From the NCBI RefSeq assembly GCF_003008515.1, contig NZ_CP027668.1:2782001-2846000 (forward strand): DNA of 64,000 bases, read 5' to 3'. The translations under genes and the position numbers were made by a program. The notes below the pieces were generated by a model. It had not been told where the DNA came from and did not search any database. It was given only the letters and a program-made list of their open reading frames with translations. Positions 26,552 to 38,345 of this stretch are shown in pieces (the first letter of the stretch is position 1; each line of letters opens with the position of its first letter). This DNA comes from Phreatobacter cathodiphilus. GTDB taxonomy: Bacteria > Pseudomonadota > Alphaproteobacteria > Rhizobiales > Phreatobacteraceae.

Positions 26552-27308
26552 GACCGGCTCCGATATAGGCTTCGATCACGCGCGGATCCTTCGAGACGGT
26601 GGCATAGTCGCCCTCGGCCAGCACCTTGCCGCGCGCCAGCACCGTGATGCGATCCGACAGCGAGGCGACGACCGAGAGATTGTGTTCCACCATGAGGATG
26701 GTGCGGTCGGCCGAGACGCGGCGGATCAGCTCGGCGATCCGGTCGACGTCCTCATGGCCCATGCCGGCCATCGGTTCGTCGAGCAGCATCATCTCGGGAT
26801 CGAGCGCCAGGGTGGTGGCGATCTCGAGCGCCCGCTTGCGGCCGTAGGAGAGCTCCACCGCCTGATGGCGGGAGAACTCGGCGAGGCCCACGGCCTCCAC
26901 GAGGCGGGCCGCCTCGCCGTCGAGTTCCTTGAGCACGTGCTCGGAATTCCAGAAGTCGAAACTGTCGCCGCGCTTGCGCTGCAGCGCGATGCGCACGTTC
27001 TCCAGCACCGTCAGATGCGGAAAGACCGCGGAGATCTGGAACGAGCGGACGAGGCCCCGCCGGGCGATGTCCGCCGGCTTCACGCGGGTGATGTCCTCAC
27101 CCTTGTAGGTGATCGTGCCGCGGGTCGGGATGAGGAACTTGGTCAGGAGGTTGAAGCAGGTCGTCTTGCCGGCGCCGTTCGGCCCGATGAGCGCATGGAT
27201 CGACCCACGCCGGACCGCGAGGTCGACCTCGCTCACTGCGGTGAAGCCCTTGAAGTCCTTCGTCAGACCCTGGGTCTGGAGGATGATGTCGTCGGTCGTT
27301 CCCACCAT
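26544..27308 (-). CDS. livG: Branched-chain amino acid ABC transporter ATPase, LivG type
   Basis: The 254-residue ATPase has Walker A IGPNGAGKTTCF, the LivG-specific RSFQISAVFPHLTVLENVRIAL block, a YGRKRALEIATTLA signature and LLDEPMAGMGHEDV. The start at ATG 27308 (MVGTTDDIILQTQGL) fits the family; a 29-codon upstream extension does not. It is the first gene of the five-gene operon, divergent from the DUF1236-type gene with 214 nt between them, which should hold both promoters. Confidence 0.94.
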   Translation of the reverse strand: MVGTTDDIILQTQGLTKDFKGFTAVSEVDLAVRRGSIHALIGPNGAGKTTCFNLLTKFLIPTRGTITYKGEDITRVKPADIARRGLVRSFQISAVFPHLTVLENVRIALQRKRGDSFDFWNSEHVLKELDGEAARLVEAVGLAEFSRHQAVELSYGRKRALEIATTLALDPEMMLLDEPMAGMGHEDVDRIAELIRRVSADRTILMVEHNLSVVASLSDRITVLARGKVLAEGDYATVSKDPRVIEAYIGAGHG

Positions 27309-27522
27309 GCACTCTGTTCTTTTGTCCGTGCGTTGGCGCGCATTGCTGCATGGTGCGCCGCGCATAGTCAATGCAAAACCTGACGAGCGCGTCATGTCTT
27401 ACGACGGAGGGTCCGGGCAAACTGTCGCAGTCGGTCACGATCCGTGATCGGCCCGGGTGAACGGAAATCACGCAGACGCGTTGTCCATCCATGCCAACAC
27501 GGCAGCTTCTACGGAGGACATC

Positions 27523-27954
27523 ATGAAGAACCATCTGCTGATCGGCGCGGCCCTCGCGGGCTCCCTCGCCCTCGCCCTCGCCCTTCCCGCCCACGCTCAG
27601 ACCCGTGAGCAGGGCATTCCGCCGGGCGTCGGCACCGGCGCCGCGACCGGCGCGGTCGGCGGCGCGATCGTCGGCGGCCCGGTGGGCGCCGTCGTCGGCG
27701 GCGCGGCGGGTGCGATCGTCGGCGGCATCGCCGAGACGACCCGTCCCCAGTTCCGCGAGTATGTGGTCGAGCGCCGCCACCGGTCGGTCGAGTATGACGG
27801 CGAGGTCGCCGTCGGCCGCACCCTGCCCGAGAGCGTCACCTACTATGAGGTTCCGGACCGCTTCGGCCAGACCGAGTACCGCTACACCGTCGTCAACAAC
27901 CGCACGGTGCTCGTCGAGCCGCGCACCCGCCGCATCGTGCAGGTCATCGACTGA
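27523..27954 (+). CDS. DUF1236-type secreted protein with glycine-zipper segment
   Basis: This 143-residue exported protein starts with a clear signal peptide (MKNHLLIGAALAGSLALALA, cleavage after AHA). A glycine-zipper of repeated G-x3-G pattern follows at about residues 38-70 (GAVGGAIVGGPVGAVVGG), able to insert in or pack against membranes. The C-terminal half (VTYYEVPDRFGQTEYRYTVVNNRTVLVEP) is typical of the DUF1236 family common in Hyphomicrobiales; its function is unknown. GGAGG precedes the ATG, and a strong terminator follows, so it is monocistronic. Confidence 0.82.
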   Translation: MKNHLLIGAALAGSLALALALPAHAQTREQGIPPGVGTGAATGAVGGAIVGGPVGAVVGGAAGAIVGGIAETTRPQFREYVVERRHRSVEYDGEVAVGRTLPESVTYYEVPDRFGQTEYRYTVVNNRTVLVEPRTRRIVQVID

Positions 27955-27978
27955 TCCTGTTTCGGCGTAGCATCAGCG

Positions 27979-28005
27979 AAAGGGCGCCCTCGGGCGCCCT
28001 TTTTG
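27979..28005 (+). terminator. Rho-independent terminator of the DUF1236-type gene
   Basis: A 10-bp stem (27979-27988 with 27993-28002, loop of 4) ends in TTTTT on the plus strand, 24 nt past the stop codon. Confidence 0.92.
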
Positions 28006-28099
28006 CTGCGCGGCCCGACTTGCGCTGCCCGACTTGCGCGGCTGCTGCCCCGGCTCGACAGTGGCGCCGGGAGACAACGCCGAAAAGGATGCCGCAGCC

Positions 28100-29044
<945 letters not shown>

Positions 29045-29110
29045 AACAACGACCGCCGCGCTCCCTCGCGGGAACGCGGCGGCCGGCATGTTTGCCCTGT
29101 CGCTCGGGGG

Positions 29111-30076
29111 CTAGAGCACCCGGCGCGGATCGAAGGTGTCGCGCAGGCCGTCGCCGATGAAGTTGATGGCCAGCACGGTGATGAAGATGGCGGCTCCCGG
29201 GAACAGCGCCCAATGCGGCGCATAGTCGAGGAAGTCCTTGGCGTCGAACAGCAGGCGTCCCCAGGTCGGGATGTCGGGCGGGAAGCCGAGGCCGAGGAAG
29301 GACAGCGTCGATTCCGCGATGATCGCCGCCGCGACGTCGATGGTGGCCGCCACGATGACCGGCCCCATGGCGTTCGGCAGGATGTGCCGCACCACCTGAC
29401 GGGACTTCGAGGCGCCGAGCGCCTGGGCCGCCTCGACGAATTCCTTTTCGCGCAGCGACAGGAACTGGGCGCGGACGAGGCGCGCCACGGGCATCCATCT
29501 CAGGCCGCCGATGACGACGACGATCAGGATGAACACGCCCATCTCGACGCCGAAAATGTCCTTCAGCGCGTCGCGGAACAGGTAGATGATCAGCAGCAGC
29601 AGCGGAAGCTGCGGCAGCGACAGGAACAGGTCCGTCAGCCACATCAGCGCCGTGTCGACGCTGCCGCGGGAAATGCCCGCGATGGCGCCGATGATCACGC
29701 CGACGATGATGGCCACCAACATGGCGGCGAGACCCACGGCGAGCGAGATTCGCCCGCCATAGATCATGCGCGCCAGCAGGTCCTGGCCGAGATCGTCCGT
29801 GCCGAAGGGATGGGCCCGGGACGGGGGCTGGAGCCGGGCGGTGAAATCGATGTCGTTGATGGACACCGGCCACAGCCAGGGTCCGACGATCACCGCCACG
29901 ATGATGGTGAGCAGCGCGATGCTGCTCGCCACCGCCAGCTTGTGACGACGGAACTTGCGCCAAGCGTCGACCCACGGCGAGACGTGCTCGGCGGTGACGA
30001 CGGCTCCGATCTCGGCCACCGCCGGATCAGCGGAAGGCGATGCGGGGGTCGAGCCAGCCATAGAGGACATCTGCAA
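29111..30076 (-). CDS. Peptide-type ABC transporter permease, DppC/OppC family
   Basis: The 321-residue inner-membrane permease has the DppC hallmarks: an N-terminal helix after a basic stretch (WRKFRRHKLAVASSIALL), PFGTDDLGQDLLARMIYGGRISL, and the EAAxxxG loop as EAAQALGASKSRQVVRHILPN. The C-terminal SFLGLGFPPDIPTWG and GDGLRDTFDPR are typical. It overlaps the upstream permease gene by 50 nt. No ATPase gene follows, so the system must borrow ATPases encoded elsewhere. Confidence 0.93.
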   Translation of the reverse strand: MQMSSMAGSTPASPSADPAVAEIGAVVTAEHVSPWVDAWRKFRRHKLAVASSIALLTIIVAVIVGPWLWPVSINDIDFTARLQPPSRAHPFGTDDLGQDLLARMIYGGRISLAVGLAAMLVAIIVGVIIGAIAGISRGSVDTALMWLTDLFLSLPQLPLLLLIIYLFRDALKDIFGVEMGVFILIVVVIGGLRWMPVARLVRAQFLSLREKEFVEAAQALGASKSRQVVRHILPNAMGPVIVAATIDVAAAIIAESTLSFLGLGFPPDIPTWGRLLFDAKDFLDYAPHWALFPGAAIFITVLAINFIGDGLRDTFDPRRVL

Positions 30077-30986
30077 TCAGGTTGAAGGTCACGACGAGAC
30101 AGGCGAAGACGAAGGTCACCGCCATGATGACGGGGGTGTCGTTGGCGAGGATGGCGCTGATCAGCAGCGAGCCGATGCCCGGGATGCGGAAGATCTGCTC
30201 GGTGACGATGGCGCCGCCGAAGACGGTGGGCATCTGCAGCGCGACCAGCGTGACCACGGGGATCAGCGCGTTGCGCACCACGTGGCGCACGACGACGGTC
30301 TTCTCGCCGAGCCCCTTGGCGCGCGCGGTGGTGACGAAGTCCAGACGGATGACGTCGAGCACGGCGGAGCGCACGTAGCGGGTGTAGGAGGCCGCCTGGA
30401 ACAGGCCGAGCACCATGACCGGCATGATGGCCTGCCTGATCTGCTCCCAGTACCAGCGCCACCCCGTCGCATCGATGTCGGTGCGGAACACGAAGGGGAG
30501 CCAATCCAGCCAGATCGAGAAGACCAGGATGAAGAGCAGGCCGGTGAAGAAGGTCGGCAGCGAGAAGCCGATGAAGGCGAAGGTGTTGGCGATCTGGTCG
30601 AAGATCGAATAGGGCCGCGTCGCCGCATAGATGCCGACCGGCAGGGCGATCGCCAGCGCCAGGATCTGCGACGAGCCGATGACGAAGATCGTCGCAGGCA
30701 GGCGTTGCAGGATCAGCGTGTCGACGTTGACGCGGCTGGCGAAGGAGAAGCCCCAGTCGCCCTGCAACATCGCCGTCAGCCAGCGGATGTAGCGGATATA
30801 GACCGGATCATCGATGCCGAACTTCGCCCGAAGTGCGAGACGCACTTCGGGAGGGATGTTCGGGTTGGTGGCCATCTCCTCGAAGGGATCGCCGGGGGCC
30901 AGCGCCAGCACCGTGAAGAGCACGACGCTGATGCCGAGCAGGCTCGGAAGGGCGATGAGCAATCGCCTGACGAGATAGGTACCCAT
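30027..30986 (-). CDS. Peptide-type ABC transporter permease, DppB/OppB family
   Basis: The 319-residue permease begins MGTYLVRRLLIALPSLLGISVV, which is the usual DppB start, and contains the EAA-like loop TARAKGLGEKTVVVRHVVRNAL and GAIVTEQIFRIPGIGSLL. Six membrane helices are expected. It follows the binding-protein gene by 48 nt and precedes the DppC-type gene in the same operon. Confidence 0.94.
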   Translation of the reverse strand: MGTYLVRRLLIALPSLLGISVVLFTVLALAPGDPFEEMATNPNIPPEVRLALRAKFGIDDPVYIRYIRWLTAMLQGDWGFSFASRVNVDTLILQRLPATIFVIGSSQILALAIALPVGIYAATRPYSIFDQIANTFAFIGFSLPTFFTGLLFILVFSIWLDWLPFVFRTDIDATGWRWYWEQIRQAIMPVMVLGLFQAASYTRYVRSAVLDVIRLDFVTTARAKGLGEKTVVVRHVVRNALIPVVTLVALQMPTVFGGAIVTEQIFRIPGIGSLLISAILANDTPVIMAVTFVFACLVVTFNLIADVLYGWLDPRIAFR

Positions 30987-31034
30987 GGAGTCTGTGCCTG
31001 GTTCCTCTTGAGCGGGACCTGACGCCGGATGGCG

Positions 31035-32822
31035 TCAGGGCCGGAACCACGCGTTCAGCATCCACAGGTCCAGGTCCCAGCCGCTGGGCTGAACCACCAG
31101 ATTGTTGCTGGAGGCCGCCATGCGGGTGCGGGCGAGAACCGGAACGAGGATGTTCTCGCCGCAGAAGATGTCGTTCATCTTGATGAAGAGCGCCGTGCGG
31201 CGGGCCGGGTCGAGCGAGTTCTGCGCCTCCTGGAAGGCCTCGTCCGCCTCCTTGCTGGAATAGCGCGAGATGTTCCGCCCCTGCCACTTGTTCTCCTTGT
31301 TGGCGATCTCCCACGAGACGAGCTGCAGCATGAACCGCTCCGGGTCAGGCTGGAGCATGGTGGTCGTGTACATCTGGATGTCGCAGTAGAACTTCGAATA
31401 GGTATCCGGGTTCGCGACGTCGGAGGAGAAGAAGACCGAAGCCGTCACCGACTTCAGCTCGATGTCGATGCCGGCACGCTGGGCGGCCTGCTTGACGATC
31501 GCCTGGTTTTTCTGGCGCGGGGCGTTGATCGAGGTCTGGTAGACGAACTTCAGCTTCTTGCCGTCCTTGGCGCGGATGCCGTCGGCGCCCCGGACCCAGC
31601 CGGCGTCGTCGAGGATCTTGTTCGCCTTGTCGATGCTGAACTCGTATTTCATGTTCGGCGAGACGTAGCGCGGCGGGGCATTGACGAAGTTCGCCGTCGC
31701 CTTGCCGCCGCGGCCGTAGATGAACTTCTGCACCGAGTCGCGGTCGATCAGCAGGTTGATCGCCTTGCGCACGGCCGGATCGGTCAGCGTCGGATGCTTG
31801 GTCTTCACGCTGGAACGCTCGCCGTCGACCTCGGTCCACGGATCGGTCGTGTTCAGCATGATGAACTCGATATTGCCGCTGGAGACCGGAATGGCCTTGC
31901 CGCGGCCGCCGCGCTCCATGCGCAGGAGGATTTCGTCCTCCACCTGCATGTTCCAGGCGTAGTCGAACTCGCCCGTCTGGATGACCGCACGGGCCGCCGA
32001 GACGGCGTCGCCGCCGCCCTTCACCTCGACCGTGTCGAAGAACGGCTGGTTCGGGATGTGGTAGTCCGGGTTGCGCTCGCCGCGCAGGATGTCACCCGGC
32101 TTGAAGTCGATGAACTTGTAGGCGCTGGTGCCGACCGGCTTCAGGTTGGCCGGCGCGTCGCGCGAGGCGGCGCCCTTGAACGGCTCGAAGACGTGCTTGG
32201 GCAGGATCATGCCGGCGGCGCCGACGAAGGCGTCGGCCCAGAACGGGGTCGGCTTCGGGAAGGTGATCTTGATCGTCAGGTCGTCGATCTTCTCGACCTT
32301 GATGTCCTTGTAGGTGCCGATCGTGGTGGCGGCCGTCGCCGCGTCGGCGGCATAGGCGGCCGTGAACAGGCAGTCGTCGGCCGTGAACGGCTTGCCGTCG
32401 TGCCACTTGACGTTCGGCTTCAGCTTCCAGGTGACCGAGAGGCCGTCGGCGGAGACGGAGCCGTTCTCGCGGCTCGGGATCTCGGCGGCGAGGAAGGGCA
32501 CGAGGTTGCCCTCGTTGTCCCAGCCGGCCAGCGGCTCGTAGAAGACGCGCGAGCCTTCCTGGTCCTTCGTGCCGATCGCGAAGTGCGGGTTGAGCAGGGT
32601 GGGCGCCTGCCAGAGCAGGATCTTCAGAGGCCCGCCGCCGCCGGCCTTGGTCGGCTTGTAGGCGGTCAGCGACTGGGCCTGGGCGACGCCGTGGAAGTCG
32701 AGGATGTGCCAGGCCGTGGGCGCCGCGACGCCGAAAGCAGCCAGGCGCTGCATGAAGCCGCGGCGGGAGAGCTTGCCCTCCTTCACCTCGGCGACCATGC
32801 CGTGGATTTCGGTCTCGTTCAT
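31035..32822 (-). CDS. Peptide-type ABC transporter substrate-binding protein (SBP family 5), Tat-exported
   Basis: This 595-residue periplasmic protein carries a twin-arginine signal: KLSRRGFMQRLAAFGVAAP at residues 17-36, preceded by a longer than usual N-region. The mature part is a family 5 solute-binding protein, with WKLKPNVKWHDGKPFTADDC being the classic block. The start is set at ATG 32822 (MNETEIHGM) with AGGAG upstream. It is the first gene of a three-gene system with DppB- and DppC-type permeases. Ligands in this family range from peptides to sugars and opines, and I cannot narrow it. Confidence 0.93.
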   Translation of the reverse strand: MNETEIHGMVAEVKEGKLSRRGFMQRLAAFGVAAPTAWHILDFHGVAQAQSLTAYKPTKAGGGGPLKILLWQAPTLLNPHFAIGTKDQEGSRVFYEPLAGWDNEGNLVPFLAAEIPSRENGSVSADGLSVTWKLKPNVKWHDGKPFTADDCLFTAAYAADAATAATTIGTYKDIKVEKIDDLTIKITFPKPTPFWADAFVGAAGMILPKHVFEPFKGAASRDAPANLKPVGTSAYKFIDFKPGDILRGERNPDYHIPNQPFFDTVEVKGGGDAVSAARAVIQTGEFDYAWNMQVEDEILLRMERGGRGKAIPVSSGNIEFIMLNTTDPWTEVDGERSSVKTKHPTLTDPAVRKAINLLIDRDSVQKFIYGRGGKATANFVNAPPRYVSPNMKYEFSIDKANKILDDAGWVRGADGIRAKDGKKLKFVYQTSINAPRQKNQAIVKQAAQRAGIDIELKSVTASVFFSSDVANPDTYSKFYCDIQMYTTTMLQPDPERFMLQLVSWEIANKENKWQGRNISRYSSKEADEAFQEAQNSLDPARRTALFIKMNDIFCGENILVPVLARTRMAASSNNLVVQPSGWDLDLWMLNAWFRP

Positions 32823-33033
32823 CGCAATCACTCCTCGCAAACGTTCTGGGCGAGCCACTCTGGTCGGGCCGGATTGTCCCTCCGGCGCGCGAAGCGGGGA
32901 TCGGAGCGTTTTCAGATGCGGAAGTCAACGCGGATTCGCGCGCTGTCCACGGCAGCGCGGCGATCTGATGGCGCGGAAGGCATGATGCCCTTTGGCGCGC
33001 AGCAATTTGCCGCAGGCTTCGGCAGCGGACTCG

Positions 33034-34881
<1,848 letters not shown>

Positions 34882-35060
34882 GAAATGGATGGGTCCGGAC
34901 GAAAGGGGCGGCGCCCCGACGGCGGCGGCGCGCGGGGACGACTCGGAAAAGCGGTTGGGACGATGGATGGCCAATGTGACCCAGTCGCGGTGTTCCGTCG
35001 ACCCTTGTGAGGCTTACGACCGGCGGCTGCTGACAGATTGCGGCGGGCTTCACGAACGCG

Positions 35061-35088
35061 AGAACCCCGGCCTTGCGACCGGGGTTCT
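35061..35088 (-). terminator. Possible terminator hairpin of the small secreted-protein gene
   Basis: A perfect 10-bp stem (35061-35070 with 35079-35088) with an 8-nt loop lies 30 nt past the stop of the 86-residue protein. No U-tract follows on either strand, so termination may be weak or Rho-assisted. Confidence 0.5.
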
Positions 35089-35117
35089 GCTGGCGTTGCG
35101 AGGATGATGGGGACCGA

Positions 35118-35378
35118 TCACTCGCAGACGCGGACGGTGCGGCGCTCCATGCCGTAGGGGCCATCGACCCAGCGGCGGGTCAGGTAGCAGTCGGAGGCAT
35201 AGGCCCGGGAGTTGGCCGCGGCGATGGCGCCGCCGACGACGAGACCGGTGGCGAGGGCGCCGACGCCCCAGCCGATGTGGCGGCGGTGGAACGGGCCGGC
35301 TTCGGCCTGGGAGGCGACGCCGACCGACAGGGTGGCGACGGCGAGGGCGGCGATGGCGAGGGTCTTGATGCGGTTCAT
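35118..35378 (-). CDS. Small secreted protein of unknown function
   Basis: This 86-residue protein starts with a signal peptide (MNRIKTLAIAALAVATLSVG, probable cleavage after QAEA). The mature part has a glycine/alanine-rich hydrophobic segment (GWGVGALATGLVVGGAIAAA) and two cysteines (SDCYLTRRW and RVCE) that could form a disulfide in the periplasm. This layout is common among small Hyphomicrobiales envelope proteins of unknown role. AAAGGA precedes the ATG by 8 nt, supporting this start over upstream in-frame codons. Confidence 0.8.
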   Translation of the reverse strand: MNRIKTLAIAALAVATLSVGVASQAEAGPFHRRHIGWGVGALATGLVVGGAIAAANSRAYASDCYLTRRWVDGPYGMERRTVRVCE

Positions 35379-35453
35379 GGCGAGGGTCCTTTGGGTTCGG
35401 TGGGGCTCGTCCGCCCCGGTCCTCCATGGGTTGCGCCCTCGCGGCAAAAGGTT

Positions 35454-35489
35454 CGGGCCCGCCGCGATTTTTTTTCGCAGGCGGGCCCG
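35454..35489. other. Long hairpin between the small secreted-protein gene and the acyl-CoA dehydrogenase
   Basis: A 10-bp GC stem (35454-35463 with 35480-35489) encloses a loop holding eight consecutive T. It lies 29 nt past the stop of the upstream minus-strand acyl-CoA dehydrogenase gene and probably serves as its transcription end, although the U-tract is not in the canonical position. Confidence 0.45.
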
Positions 35490-35517
35490 GCAGGTTCTGT
35501 GCTGGACGGGCTGGGCG

Positions 35518-36669
35518 TCAGGCCGCCGAGACGAGCTGCCCGTAGCAGGCCACTTCCGAGAGGTGGTGGTCGGCATCGCCGAACAGCGTGTCGATCATGG
35601 TCAGCCGCTTGAAATAGTGGCCGGCCTTGTACTCCATGGTCATGCCGATGCCGCCGTGGAGCTGGATGCCCTGCTGGCCGATGAACTTCGCGGAGCGGCC
35701 GATCTGCACCTTGGCGGCGGAGGCGAGCGCCCGCCGCTCCGTCGCATCCTCGGTGGCGGCGGTCATGGCGGCGAACATCGCCATGGAGCGCGCCTGTTCG
35801 AGCGCCACGAACATCTCGGCCGCCCGGTGCTGCAGCGCCTGGAACTGGCCGATGTTGATGCCGAACTGCTTGCGCTGCTTCAGGTAGTCGACGGTGATGT
35901 CGGTCAGCTCGCTCATCGCGCCGACGGCCTCGGCGCAGAGCGCCGCGATGGCCTCGTCCGCCACCGCCTCGAGGACGGGAAGCCCGCCCTCGGGATCGCC
36001 GAGGACATCAGCCGCCTCGACCCTCACGCCGGAGAGGCTGACCTCGGCGGCGTGGGTGCCGTCCTGGGTGGGCGAGGAGCGCCGCGACAGCCCCGACGCA
36101 TCGCCCGGCACCATGAACAGGCCGATGCCGCCGCGGTCGCGCCGGGCGCCCGCCGTACGTGCGGAGACGATGATCCGGTCGGCCGTACCGCCGTTGACGA
36201 CCACCGCCTTCTCGCCGTCCAGCACCCATGAGCCACCATCCTTCTTCGCGGTGGTGGTGACGTCGAAGAGGTCGTAGCGCGAATGCCGTTCGGTGGTGGC
36301 GAGGGCGAAGGTGCGCGAGCCCTCGGCGATGGCGGCGATGTGCTCGGCCTTCTGTTCGGCCGAGCCCGCCCGCTTCAAGACGCCGCCGCCGAGCACGACC
36401 GTGGCGAGATAGGGCTCGAGCACGAGATATTTGCCGAAGCTCTCGGCCAGCAGCATGGTCTCGACGGCTCCGCCGCCGAAGCCGCCGTCCTCCTCGGCGA
36501 AGGGCAGGCCGAGCAGGCCGAGCTCGGCGAACTTGGCCCAGACCTCCGGGCTCCAGCCGCCGGGCAATGCGGCGATCTTCTTGCGGCTCTCGAAGTCGTA
36601 GGTGTCGGCGAGGAAGCCCTCCACCGAGTCCTTGAGGAGCTGCTGTTCTTCGGAGAGATCGAAATCCAT
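35518..36669 (-). CDS. Acyl-CoA dehydrogenase family protein
   Basis: The 383-residue flavoprotein has the family layout: N-terminal helices (MDFDLSEEQQLLKDSVEGFL), the central beta-domain with FALATTERHSRYDLFD where the FAD-contacting block lies, and the C-terminal helical domain with QGIQLHGGIGMTMEYKAGHYFKRL. It should oxidise a CoA thioester to the enoyl-CoA using FAD. It is downstream of a second, different acyl-CoA dehydrogenase on the same strand with 232 nt between them. Pairs like this may form alpha2beta2 enzymes on bulky ring or side-chain substrates, but that is inference. Confidence 0.92.
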   Translation of the reverse strand: MDFDLSEEQQLLKDSVEGFLADTYDFESRKKIAALPGGWSPEVWAKFAELGLLGLPFAEEDGGFGGGAVETMLLAESFGKYLVLEPYLATVVLGGGVLKRAGSAEQKAEHIAAIAEGSRTFALATTERHSRYDLFDVTTTAKKDGGSWVLDGEKAVVVNGGTADRIIVSARTAGARRDRGGIGLFMVPGDASGLSRRSSPTQDGTHAAEVSLSGVRVEAADVLGDPEGGLPVLEAVADEAIAALCAEAVGAMSELTDITVDYLKQRKQFGINIGQFQALQHRAAEMFVALEQARSMAMFAAMTAATEDATERRALASAAKVQIGRSAKFIGQQGIQLHGGIGMTMEYKAGHYFKRLTMIDTLFGDADHHLSEVACYGQLVSAA

Positions 36670-36720
36670 GGCGGGAGCCTGTCGGTAGGTGGTCGAGGCG
36701 GTCGTTGGCGGCTCTTCGGA

Positions 36721-36764
36721 AGTGCGTCCTTCGAGGCTCGCTTCGCTCGCACCTCAGGATGAGG
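36721..36764. repeat. 44-bp dispersed inverted repeat, left arm
   Basis: This arm is the exact reverse complement of 36836-36879. It contains the internal palindromes CCTTCGAGG and CCTCAGGATGAGG. A closely related pair lies at 61787-61956, so this is a genome-dispersed intergenic repeat family of the REP/BIME kind. Confidence 0.88.
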
Positions 36765-36835
36765 AGGGAGGCGTCTGGCCCCGGCAGCAGCGCCGAGGCC
36801 TTTAGTCATCGTCCGTCGTGCCAGGCACCACCCGA

Positions 36836-36879
36836 CCTCATCCTGAGGTGCGAGCGAAGCGAGCCTCGAAGGACGCACT
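36836..36879. repeat. 44-bp dispersed inverted repeat, right arm
   Basis: Perfect complement of the arm at 36721-36764, separated by 71 nt. If transcribed, the pair would fold into a 44-bp hairpin between the two acyl-CoA dehydrogenase genes, which could terminate or stabilise message. Confidence 0.88.
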
Positions 36880-36901
36880 GCCGGGGCGCAACCTCTCGGG
36901 C

Positions 36902-38098
36902 TCAGAGCCCGAGCACGGCCTTGGCGATGATGTTCTTCTGGATCTCGTTGGAGCCGCCGTAGATCGAGACCTTGCGCACGTTGAAATAGGTCGGCGCGAT
37001 GGTCTGGGCCCATTCCGGCCCGATCGGCGGCTCGTTGGAGCCCGGCTCCTCCGGCGTGAAGGGTGCCGAATGGGGCCCGATCACCTCCATCAGGAGTTCG
37101 GTCGTCGCCTGCTGCAGCTCCGAGCCCTTGATCTTCAGCACGGAGGAAGCGGGATCGGGCTTGCCCTTCTCGCGCTTCTTCTCGCCGGCGATGACCCGCA
37201 GCTGCGTGATCTCCAGGGCCTTCAGCTCGATCTCCACCTCGGCGATCTTCTCGCGGAAGCGCTGGTCCTCGATCAGCGGGCGCCCGCCGCGCTGCTCGAT
37301 GGCCGCCATCTCCTTGATCTTGCGGATGCGCTGCTTGGAGATGCCGACGCGGGCGATGCCCGTGCGCTCGTTGCCGAGCAGGAACTTGGCGTAGTCCCAG
37401 CCCTTGTTCTCCTGTCCCACGAGGTTCTCCAGCGGCACCTTCACGTCGTCGAAGAAGACCTCGTTGACCTCATGGCCGCCGTCGATGGTCTGGATCGGCT
37501 TCACCGTGATGCCCGGCGTCTTCATGTCGACGAGGATGAAGGAGATGCCCTCCTGCTTCTTCACCGTCGCGTCGGTGCGGGCGAGGACGAAGATCCAGTC
37601 GGCATACTGGCCGAGCGTCGTCCAGGTCTTCTGGCCGTTGATGACCCAGTGGTCGCCGACCTTCTCGGCCTTGGTCTTGAGACCGGCGAGGTCGGAGCCG
37701 GCGCCGGGCTCGGAGAAGCCCTGGCACCACCAGTCGTCGAGGCTGGCGATGCGCGGCAGGAAGCGCTTCTTCTGCGCGTCGGAGCCGAAGGTGTAGATGA
37801 CCGGGCCGACCATCGAGGTGCCGAAGGCGAGCGGCGGCGGCGAGGGCGCCATCATCATCTCCTCGAGGAAGATGTACTGCTTCACCGCATCCCAGCCCGT
37901 GCCGCCATAGGCCACCGGCCAGTGCGCCACGCCCCAGCCCTTGTCGTTCAGCGTCTTCTGCCAGAAGACGATGTCGTCGCGGGTCGGGTGGTGGCCGGCG
38001 GCGAGTTTCTCCCGCAGCGCCTGCGGCAGTTTCGCGTCGATGAAGGCGCGGACCTCCTTGCGGAAGGCGATTTCCTCGTCGGTGAACCTGAGTTCCAT
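36902..38098 (-). CDS. Acyl-CoA dehydrogenase family protein (long-insert type)
   Basis: The 398-residue flavoprotein has WCQGFSEPGAGSDLAGLKTKAEKVGDHWVINGQKTWTT as the central FAD and substrate block and the C-terminal YGGSNEIQKNIIAKAVLG signature. GGAGG precedes ATG 38098 (MELRFTDEEIAFRKEV), which fixes the start. It is divergent from an SDR gene with 247 nt between. Together with the second dehydrogenase, the SDR and the aldehyde dehydrogenase nearby it suggests breakdown of an organic acid or ring compound through CoA esters; the substrate is unknown. Confidence 0.93.
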   Translation of the reverse strand: MELRFTDEEIAFRKEVRAFIDAKLPQALREKLAAGHHPTRDDIVFWQKTLNDKGWGVAHWPVAYGGTGWDAVKQYIFLEEMMMAPSPPPLAFGTSMVGPVIYTFGSDAQKKRFLPRIASLDDWWCQGFSEPGAGSDLAGLKTKAEKVGDHWVINGQKTWTTLGQYADWIFVLARTDATVKKQEGISFILVDMKTPGITVKPIQTIDGGHEVNEVFFDDVKVPLENLVGQENKGWDYAKFLLGNERTGIARVGISKQRIRKIKEMAAIEQRGGRPLIEDQRFREKIAEVEIELKALEITQLRVIAGEKKREKGKPDPASSVLKIKGSELQQATTELLMEVIGPHSAPFTPEEPGSNEPPIGPEWAQTIAPTYFNVRKVSIYGGSNEIQKNIIAKAVLGL

Positions 38099-38345
38099 GC
38101 GAGCCTCCTTGGCGGCGCCGGCCAGGGCGCGGGATGGGCATTTCCTCGGCGCCCGGAAAACATACCGGTGCGAATGTTTCTTGACCGCATTCAACCCCCG
38201 CGCCGCGCCGAAGGCAACAGGGAACCTTTCGGCTGCGCCTCCCTCGAAGGATGAGGCTGGCCCGCATGGCAGCCGCCGCGCCGGAGACGAGCAGCGGCGC
38301 CGGCGCCGTGGCACAGTCCGGCCGGCAATTCAGGGAGATACGGCA

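Noticed and set aside
38099..38345. N-terminal extensions of both the acyl-CoA dehydrogenase and the SDR into the divergent gap
   Set aside because: Each gene has a strong ribosome-binding site at the shorter start, and the extensions are not family-like; the gap is taken as the divergent promoter region.
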